Origin: Emydura subglobosa
Lineage: Eukaryota > Chordata > Testudines > Chelidae
Direction of reading: 5' to 3'
NCBI GenBank assembly: GCA_007922225.1
Contig: ML679961.1
Span: 65,237,075 to 65,301,074, forward strand
DNA length: 64,000 bases
Below, one piece after another: positions 56,641 through 64,000 of this stretch. The position numbers and the translations under genes were made by a program. The first letter of the stretch is position 1. The number at the start of each line of letters is the position of its first letter. The notes beneath the pieces are model-generated. The model was not told the origin of the DNA, made no database searches, and worked only from the letters and a program-made list of their open reading frames with translations.

Positions 56641-58099
56641 TGTAAACGTAGTACTGTTTGAAACAGTCTATATCAATGTGCCTAAAGCTGTGCCTAAAGC
56701 CAGTCTTTTCCTTTAACATTCTCATGATGCATATCAAACAGCATCACCTGAGTGGGAAGAGCAACTGGTAAGCTATCCTTGGGACACTCCTATCTCCACA
56801 AAGGGAAGGGCAGCTAAATAGTTATCCCTGGTCTCCACAGATGAACAGTAAGAGAGTCATCTGTGGTACTCCAGCTCCTCCCAACAAAGGGCAGCTGGAG
56901 GGCTGCCCCTGGTTACATATTATAATTACCATACCTAATCATTTAATACACTTGCAGAGTTTTATGAAACAGTCTTTTTCAGGCTATGTTTTTATTGTGT
57001 TTCATATATTTCAACTGTAATGTTTTATTGTTCACTGTTATACAGTGCCTCAAGTACTTTAAGAATAAAATGATTACCACAATTTCCAGTGCATCTTCAT
57101 TGTAATTCAATGCTCCTTCCCACCCCAGTACTTTTTAGCAGATTAAAATGCTATATTACCGTTGCCCAAATATTTGCAACATGAGCAAATCTGACTGTTC
57201 CATAATAAAACCACCTCTTTTTCCCAGATTTTTTTGGGGTAACATTTCTTCCATGGAATAGTATTGTTGGAGATTAAGCATAGCAGCACTCAGAGAAAGC
57301 TTGGCTTCCTTAGTTATATATCCACTTCTCTCAGAAATTTTCAAGATTTTACAAAGCAGTATGCAACTTTATAAAGCAATTCATTGCATTTTGTCTGATA
57401 CCCAAAGCATTCCATTGATTTCAACGGCTGTAAAAATGGAGATACTCACTTAAAATGATGTTAAGGGAGCCAGACAGATGGAAAATATGACCCTGACTAA
57501 AACCTTCCTGATCTTCCATTAGCTGCTCAATACACTGTAGCTCAGTGCAACCTTTATTGAAAAAAATCTTTTTCTTTCATTTTACTCAGATTCTTTCTGT
57601 TTAAAGGAAAATCATTACTGTTTTAAGGATCACAATTTGACATATCTTGAAGTTGCTGATGTTTGAAGAAGAGAGCCCTTTGGATGCTTTTTTAATAAAT
57701 GTTGAAAAACTATGATGCATATGAGCATGTAGGACTGATAATATTGGCTTGAGTGAATGGCACAGCAGACAGGGAAGCATGCAGAATTCCTGCCCCATCC
57801 ATCACCCCTTTTCAGCTCTGCCAAATGCTGATTGATTTGAAGAACTTCTTGCCATTCCAGAGAGTTACAGAGCTCTGCAAAAGCACCTCAGTCCTGATCT
57901 ACATCCTGCCTCTTTCCCTGCTCTTCTGGTCTTGCTTATCTCCCAACCCCAGCTCTTCCAACACACCTCAATGTGAGTCCTGCATCATCTCCCACTAGTC
58001 AAGCCCCGTGGCCATACACTGTTCTGTAGCAACCGCTGCTATTCAAAATTCAGGCCTGAACATAGAATCACCTGTGGACTTTACTTTTTCCAGCTGCCA
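56641..58099. other. Unassigned non-coding stretch
   Basis: No gene. An 81-codon frame at 57753-57998 shows no domain. Typical AT-rich background. Confidence 0.45.
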
Positions 58100-58225
58100 G
58101 CCTTGTCTATTTAAATTACAAACTTTTCTGGGGCAGCGTGTGTCTTTTACTCTGTGTCTAAACAGCAACCAGCACAAACAGGTCCTGATCCTAAGTGAGG
58201 CCTTCAGGCACAGTCATAAAACAGA
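58100..58225 (+). mobile_element. L2-type LINE 3' tail
   Basis: CTTTTCTGGGGCAGCGTGTG, TCTTTTACTCTGTGTCTAAA, CAGCAACCAGCACAAACAGG and TCCTGATCCTAAGTGAGGCC follow the order of the common L2-type tail (GGGGCAGGGACTGTCTTTT ... CAGCACCTAGCACAATGGGG). 3' fragment only. Confidence 0.65.
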
Positions 58226-58424
58226 TAGTATTAACAACTGTGTGATATTGCTTGTGATACATTGAGAGGGATAATTTCTAAGACACATGGGAGCTTGACA
58301 CCTTTATGCCTTTGAAAATCAGCCTAAATTCCTTTGATTAGCTTGCTTTGATTTTCAAGGAGGGCACTTTGGGACTGGTACAGTGTTTAAATGAAGGAAA
58401 TTGTACTGGAATTCATACAATTTG

Positions 58425-58585
58425 AAAGGGATTTTTATTATTGTTTAATATAAATACTATATATGTGCCAAAAGGTCTCAGTCAGGGTCAGGGTCCCACT
58501 ATGCTGGAAATTGTACAAACACAGCAGTAGACATGGTTTCTGCCTCCATGAGTTCACAATCTAATTAAAGACAAGATGCAACAAG
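58425..58585 (-). mobile_element. L2-type LINE 3' tail, antisense
   Basis: TTATTATTGTTTAATATAAA, AGTCAGGGTCAGGGTCCCAC, TATGCTGGAAATTGTACAAA and GTTCACAATCTAATTAAAG are the reverse complement of the tail type at 58100. Lies about 200 bases from it in opposite orientation. Confidence 0.65.
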
Positions 58586-59689
58586 GGAGCGCAAAGAAAC
58601 AACTGGAGGGAAGGGAGAAAAGGAGGATGAAATTATGCCAACAAAATTACAAGTTCACAGGTTTGGAATGTGAAGAACTAGATGGTTTTTGCCTATAGAT
58701 TTTCTGCTGTGACTGATGAGTGGATAAAATCATGACATCACTAAAGTATTATTGGATGACTGGTTATTACATACTTTCACTGGAGACATGGGGTGACTCC
58801 CCTCAGATCATGATGGCTTTGGAATTAAAGAGGCATATGAAACCATATAATTCACACAGCTCCAAGTTATATTACAATTTTCATAGAGCTGTCACAGCCT
58901 ATTGGTTTTTCTGTACAGTACATCAACAGCATTTTTGGGGGCTTAGGAAGTATCTTCTACTACATCCCTCCTGCAGCCCTGAAGAACCTGCCAATTTCCT
59001 CTAGTTTACAACTCTAAGTCCACATTACCCACAGTGAAGCCTCATGCTCTCCTGATCTTCCCCCTCACCAAAAAGGACTACATGAGAGTATTTCTTTAGA
59101 ACTTGGCCATTATGCTCCTGTAACGATGAGGAGTGTGTTGCAGTGACAAAAAGTGCTCCCTCTACTCAAATAAATGTATCATTAAATACAAATAAACTAA
59201 TTCATAGAGAAAAAGTTTCAAGAACAGTGTCCCATGAATTTGAGCTTTGGATTGAGGTTACAGGATACTGCATTATAGTCCAGTGTTACTAGTTTGTCAC
59301 TAAAAGTGGTTTCTAGAACAGAGCATCACAGAGTGGGTTTGAATTCCAACTTTGGCAGACCTGGCATAAATTACCAGACTTTGAATTACTTGGCATTTAT
59401 AAGCCATTCTCCAGTGTATGGTGTAAATCTCTTAAATTCAAAAGACCACTGGGCTGTCAAATACACATTACTGTCTCCACTCCACTGGGCTGACGTTCCT
59501 CTCAGTTTGTCTCTAGCTTTTCAGCCATAACCATTTTGTTGACTCTCTTTTGTAATCTCTCAGTTGGAAATGTTTCCATAACAGTCAAAAACTTGGATAC
59601 AATTTTATTACAAGCCAAATAAATGGGTGACCATTGGTTTAGTTTGTAACACACTCTTGGGAGCAATCCTGCACTGGCCAGAGGAGAGT
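58586..59689. other. Unassigned non-coding stretch
   Basis: A 94-codon frame at 58720-59004 and a 78-codon frame at 59294-59530 show no domain. No repeat delimited. Confidence 0.45.
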
Positions 59690-59757
59690 GGGAAGAGGAT
59701 GGATTAAATGACCTAAAAGGCCTTTTCCATCTCTAGTTTCTATGCTTTTATGATCTG
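59690..59757 (+). mobile_element. CR1 3' tail fragment
   Basis: GGATTAAATGACCTAAAAGG, CCTTTTCCATCTCTAGTTTC, TATGCTTTTATGA correspond to the last part of a CR1 tail. Short and decayed. Confidence 0.6.
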
Positions 59758-61104
59758 TTTTCATTGTGTAACTCATGATTCTGGTATACTCTGTCCAGAA
59801 AACCACTTCTGTTCTTTAAGTCTTCATTCCAGAGAGCACATAGAATTTCCCCCCAGGGAATTTCTAATCATTACCCTTTGCCCTTTGGTTGGCATTCAAA
59901 AGGCAGTTTGTATAGAGTGCAAGGGATCACAAACTGATCCCAGATGCAACCAATGCTATTTTCCTGCAATACACCCGCTATGTAAAAAAATATGCAAACT
60001 GGTAAAATATTTTCTCACGCAACATCAAAACAAAATGTTCATTGTAGTAAGCAAATCAAAGTTCAGCACCATGTTGCCTGTAGTAGATTAATTATTCTTT
60101 TATTTATGCAGTGAATAATCAGAAGGGGAGAGACAGATTGATAGGTCACTTGCAAATCTAGTCTAAGAACTCAGAAGCTCAAATTGCTGGTGTTTTTCTC
60201 ATTTCAGATCAGAAAACTTGTTCAGAACCCCACAGCAACAAGCTCTTACATCTGAAACATGTCACAGTTAAAAGAATTCCTGACCTTATAGAAAACCAAT
60301 GGGCAGGGAGTTTTCACGGCTTTGAGATCTGTAAATGGAGAGAATTTACATTTGGGAAATACTGACGGCAATGTCCATATTAACTTGGATTGCAAATCAT
60401 GGCTCAGTGCACACTGAATAGACATGAAAGAAGGCCTCATGTACCCTGCAGCCAAAATCTTCAGCAAGGCCTTTTGGTTTATTAGATTAGGGTTTTTAAT
60501 ATCAGATTCATTTTATTTTATCCTAAGTCTAAGTTTTCAAAGTCCCACAGATTTTTGTGTTGACTACACACAGACATTATTCAAAAGCCATGTTTAGACA
60601 AAAGTTGACCCAGTGCAGTTAATATCAATGTAGTTAAACTGATCCAGCAATACTGATCAGGTGCACACATCATTGACTTAGATGCAAGCACATTTCATTC
60701 CAAACCTTGTGTTCACACAACACTGCACTACATCTAATTAAGTACAGCGCAAGTAGGTATTTTAGAGTCCCTTGCACAGATTTCAGCTTCACAGCATTCT
60801 GGGCAATTTTCACAGTGTATTATGAAATATCTTCCTAGGGGTCAGAGGAAATAGGGAAGCTGGGGGGACAAACACCCATCTATTCTTCCATTGTATTCCA
60901 GAATTTCTCCTGGTGCCCATGCCACTTCTGAACTGTTCTGTCAGCAAGGATGAAAGCTGAAGCACAAAAAATGCTGCACTCCTGTTTATTGGAAAGCAGA
61001 ATGTCTTGCACTGGAAGGTTCTCTGGGGGAAAGGTGGGGGTTTGGTTTGCTGAATAGAGAACAGTTGATGTTTCTGGCACTAGGGAAGACACAAAAAATA
61101 GTTA
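59758..61104. other. Unassigned non-coding stretch
   Basis: A 113-codon cysteine-containing frame at 59750-60091 has no recognisable domain. Around 60590-60790 the wording (CCATGTTTAGACAAAAGTTG, CAGCATTCTGGGCAATTTTC) may be a decayed DNA element. No gene. Confidence 0.4.
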
Positions 61105-61255
61105 ATGGCCCTAATTCAGGACAGAAGTTAAACATGATTACTTCAAGCAGGTGTTTAATATAAATCACTGAAATAAATAGGATTTAAGCACACACTTGAA
61201 TGGGCAGGGACTTAAATATGCATTTAAAGGCCTTCCAGAGTCAGGACCTTCAGTT
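61105..61255. repeat. Fold-back repeat related to 2148-2264
   Basis: GGCCCTAATTCAGGACAGAA, GTTAAACATGATTACTTCAA face GGACTTAAATATGCATTTAA, AGGCCTTCCAGAGTCAGGAC in an imperfect palindrome. Same wording type (GATTCAG ... TTAAGCAC) as the copy near 2150, but more decayed. Confidence 0.55.
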
Positions 61256-61360
61256 GTATGATGAAACACACTAATGTGATGTTTCTGCTAAGATGCACAT
61301 AAGCAGTGCAAACAGTTAATGTAACTACGTAAATTGTCATAACTTGGTTTCACAGATAAC

Positions 61361-61524
61361 AGGTGAGTGGGGTAATATTTTACTGGACCAATATCTGCTG
61401 GTGAGAGACAAGCTTTCAAGCTTATACAGTGCTCTTCTTCAGGTCTCTCTATAAGCTTGAAAGCTTGCCTCTTTCACCAACAAAAGTTGATCCAATAAAA
61501 CATATTACCTTAACCTCATCTCTC
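61361..61524. repeat. Fold-back DNA element (GGGTGAGGTAATATC family), copy 2
   Basis: Left arm 61361-61424 (GGTGAGTGGGGTAATATTTT, ACTGGACCAATATCTGCTGG, TGAGAGACAAGCTTTCAAGC) and right arm 61451-61524 (ATAAGCTTGAAAGCTTGCCT, CACCAACAAAAGTTGATCCA, CATATTACCTTAACCTCATC) are reverse complements around TACAGTGCTCTTCTTCAGGT. Same family as 37105-37320. Confidence 0.8.
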
Positions 61525-61584
61525 TATTCATTTTTGGCATAGAAGGTCTTTGTGAGGCATGAACGGTCCTTCAGCTACAGCACA

Positions 61585-61695
61585 TGACTGTGAGTCAGGA
61601 GATCTGGGTTTTATTCCTGTCAGTGCCTCTGACTCACTATGTAAACATGAGCAAGTCACTTACCCTCTCTAAAATGTGGTTAATAGTTTCTTATT
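61585..61695 (-). mobile_element. MIR-like SINE fragment, antisense
   Basis: TGTGAGTCAGGAGATCTGGG, TTTTATTCCTGTCAGTGCCT, GAGCAAGTCACTTACCCTCT and CTAAAATGTGG follow the reverse complement of a MIR-type SINE in order. Confidence 0.7.
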
Positions 61696-61825
61696 TTACA
61701 AATTGTCAGGAGGTTTTTTTCATTAACATTTGTAATCCTAAAATGTTGACACCCGCCAATGGGTGGTATCAAAGGGCATACAAAGTAGTATTTTGTATCC
61801 GCTCTGTACCTTTTCTATTTGTGAT

Positions 61826-62155
61826 CATAGAATCATAGAGTTGGAAGGGACCTCAGGAGGCCATCTAGTCAAACCCCCTGCTCAAAGCAGGACTAACCTC
61901 AGCTAAATAATCCCAGCGAGAGTTTTGTCAATCCGCATCTTAAAAACCTCTAAAGATGGAGATTCTGCCACCTCTCTAGGTAACCCATTCCAGTGCTTCA
62001 CCACCCTCCTAGTGAAAAACGTTTTCCTAATGTCCAACTTAAATCTCCCCCACTGCAATTTGAGACGGTTGCTCCTTGTTCTATCATCTGCCACCACTGA
62101 GAACAGCCTAGCTCCATCCTCCCTGGAACCCCCTTTCAGGTAGTTAAATGCCCTT
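61826..62155 (-). mobile_element. CR1 LINE 3' end, antisense
   Basis: Starts with the reverse CR1 tail (CATAGAATCATAGAGTTGGA, AGGGACCTCAGGAGGCCATC, TAGTCAAACCCCCTGCTCAA) and continues through the protein C-terminus read on the minus strand. At about 61903-62097 an open frame encodes SNRLKLQWGRFKLDIRKTFF and RVVKHWNGLPREV, the known end of the CR1 protein. Little decayed, so one of the younger CR1 copies here. Confidence 0.95.
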
Positions 62156-62269
62156 TCTGAGATAAGAATGCTTATGTCTTTTCCTTACAAGGCTACAAAA
62201 TATATGGATGTTCTCAGATATCATATTGCCTTAACATAAAAATCATAAAACCAAAATAGACAATGAGTA

Positions 62270-62366
62270 AAGCTTTTCAAAAGCAAAGTGACTTAGGAGC
62301 CTAAGTTGCACTGACTTATCAGTGGGATTTTGACTCATAAGCCTCTTCAACACTTTTGAAAATTTT
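62270..62366. repeat. Fold-back repeat, about 97 bp
   Basis: CTTTTCAAAAGCAAAGTGAC, TTAGGAGCCTAAGTTGC face CAGTGGGATTTTGACTCATA, AGCCTCTTCAACACTTTTGAAAATTTT in an imperfect palindrome. Non-coding, MITE-like. Confidence 0.65.
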
Positions 62367-63950
62367 ATCCAATATGTCCAATACTTCCAAGACTAGAAGG
62401 AAAACTGAAAATCTTTAAATAAGTAATTTAAATCAATCAATGCACCTCAGCTCTAATCTGCATTACAACTGCCTTCTAGTCCTGGATTTTTCTTGAACAG
62501 GTAGCCCCTGATCTGACATTCAAATTTACAGAGTTACTTTACTTTTACATCTATCTCAGGATACTATAGTAGGAACAAACATGGAAATGTCACATTACAG
62601 CTAAATGTACCAATATTTATATGTACTTCTTAGTGGAGCTCCTCTCTGCCTAAGGAACAGGGATATTCAATTTTAGAAATAAAGGAGATCTACTAATCAA
62701 CTTTATCCTTGTACATTAAACTCTAGTAAAGGCACCAACAGTCAAATATTTATTTTCCTGTATATCAGATGTTTGGCAATAATTAATAAGTAGTGACTTG
62801 GAGGTCACTAAATGCTAAATTTGACCTTTTATTACAAATCTAGCGGGAATGACCTATGGCACAACCGCCCCCATAATCTAGTAGGAGTTTAAAGATGATC
62901 ACTCATATATTCACAATAGCTACATATACATACATGTATTTGTGTGTTCAGTCTGTTACTACTATCTTTCCATTTATTTACTGCACTTTCTTTTCCCATT
63001 CTTATTTATTTTGGCTTCAAATCACCTGGCAAATATTTCACAGAACAACCAGATAAGGCAACTCCATTGAGCTCAACAATGATGGAAAAATAACCACAAT
63101 GCTGCCTCTTCTTCAGGCTCGCTGTTAATGGAGTACAGCTGGAATGCAGCTGAAACACAGCTGTCAGCTTTTACTTCCCAAGTCTGCACTAAAACAACAA
63201 CTACAGTTCAATCACATGATGATTACCTCTCAGTTATAGAGTTCTAGATTTGAGACATTACACAGAATTAAAAATTAGCCACGAGCTTGAAGATGACAAC
63301 AAACACAAGCTTGAAGAGCTTGGGATTTTGGCCACGTTCTTCTCATATGCCTCTACTAATGCAGTACACTCCTCTTCCAGTTGCTATACAGATTTTAGTA
63401 AAAATAATAATATTTTGCACATGCTTAGTGCCTCTGAGCCCGGGTCCGAAAAGTACTTTGCAAACAATGAATAAAACTAAAAAACACCCCACTGGAGTAG
63501 GTATGATTATATCTATTTTACAGGAATGGGAACTGAGGCTCACATGACCTGATTTTGAAAAGCGCTGAATTTCAATTTCTAGCAAAGTATAACACCGCTG
63601 GTAGTCTCATCCTTAATTCGAAGCTATAGGTTTCTGAAGTAATAAGTGAACTGAAAGCAGTTTGAATCGTTCACTTCTGCCACCTAGAAAACTTGTGTTT
63701 TGCATTAAGACAACACTGTGAAGAAACTGTCATGGCTGCCTGTTTACAATAAACTATTAAGGATCATTGGGAAAAAAACACAGAAGTTTTGTGGCTTTAC
63801 CCACTCTTTCACTCTGAGGAGGTGGGCACTTATCAACTAGGCACTGCAGGCCAAATTCAGATCTGGAGCAACCTTCTTTACATCAATAGAGTTACACAGA
63901 GGATGAATTTGGTCAATATATATAAGATTTAAAAAAAAACCATGCTCTAA
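62367..63950. other. Unassigned non-coding stretch
   Basis: AT-rich. About 63485-63550 (ATCTATTTTACAGGAATGGG, AACTGAGGCTCACATGACCT) resembles a MIR-type SINE fragment. No gene. Confidence 0.45.
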
Positions 63951-63954
63951 TTCA

Positions 63955-64000
63955 ACAGTTCCCAACCTGGGGTGCGCGAACCCCCTGAGGGGCGGGGGCC
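63955..64000 (+). mobile_element. Possible start of a hAT-type element, cut by the window end
   Basis: CAACAGTTCCCAACCTGGGG followed by TGCGCGAACCCCCTGAGGGG resembles the CAGNGGTTCCCAAC terminus of reptile hAT elements and turns abruptly GC-rich. Only the first 46 bases are visible, so this is tentative. Confidence 0.4.

Noticed and set aside
1..64000. CRISPR arrays, bacterial operons, rRNA or tRNA genes
   Set aside because: No regularly spaced short repeats and no recognisable RNA gene; composition and repeats are those of a vertebrate nuclear genome.

Overview
The window reads as non-coding nuclear DNA of a vertebrate, most likely a turtle (possibly another non-avian reptile). This rests on CR1 LINE tails, L2-type tails, abundant small fold-back DNA elements, hAT, PIF/Harbinger-like and TA-flanked MITEs, and above all several DIRS tyrosine-recombinase retrotransposons. 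The species assignment is inference. I found no convincing host protein-coding exon, tRNA, rRNA or CRISPR array. Every coding sequence I can identify belongs to a mobile element and is broken.

The main content is four DIRS-related insertions. DIRS-A (about 6170-11682) is nearly full length: inverted terminal repeats, an internal complementary region, and pseudogenes for gag, reverse transcriptase/RNase H and tyrosine recombinase, all read on the minus strand. DIRS-B (29208-34548) is a diverged relative with RT/RH and recombinase remnants, a mostly deleted gag, and a GC-rich hAT-like element inserted in its 5' terminal repeat. DIRS-C (39347-41512) is a deletion derivative with both ends, part of gag and the recombinase C-terminus but no RT/RH. 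DIRS-D (about 49640-49823) is a terminal fragment. A, B and C have clearly different terminal sequences but the same layout and orientation.

Layout: 1-6170 is AT-rich with one fold-back repeat and two CR1 tails. DIRS-A follows. 11.7-20.6 kb is mostly unrecognised and holds two degenerate tandem arrays. 20.6-24.7 kb has three CR1 pieces (one split by a hAT-like MITE) and a perfect 78-bp tandem duplication. 24.7-29.2 kb has a CR1 and a fold-back element. DIRS-B and DIRS-C occupy much of 29.2-41.5 kb. 41.5-51 kb is a patchwork of a MIR-like SINE, CT-rich repeat, Harbinger-like MITE, GC-rich fold-back repeat, CR1 3' end, DIRS-D and a TA-flanked MITE. 51-64 kb holds an L2-type RT relic, L2-type tails, CR1 pieces and fold-back repeats, ending in a possible hAT-type terminus cut by the window edge.

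In an intact DIRS element, Gag packages RNA, RT/RH copies it, the internal complementary region helps align the two ends into a circle, and the tyrosine recombinase integrates the circle. Each of these parts is recognisable here, and the internal complementary region is visibly the joined 3' and 5' ends of each element.
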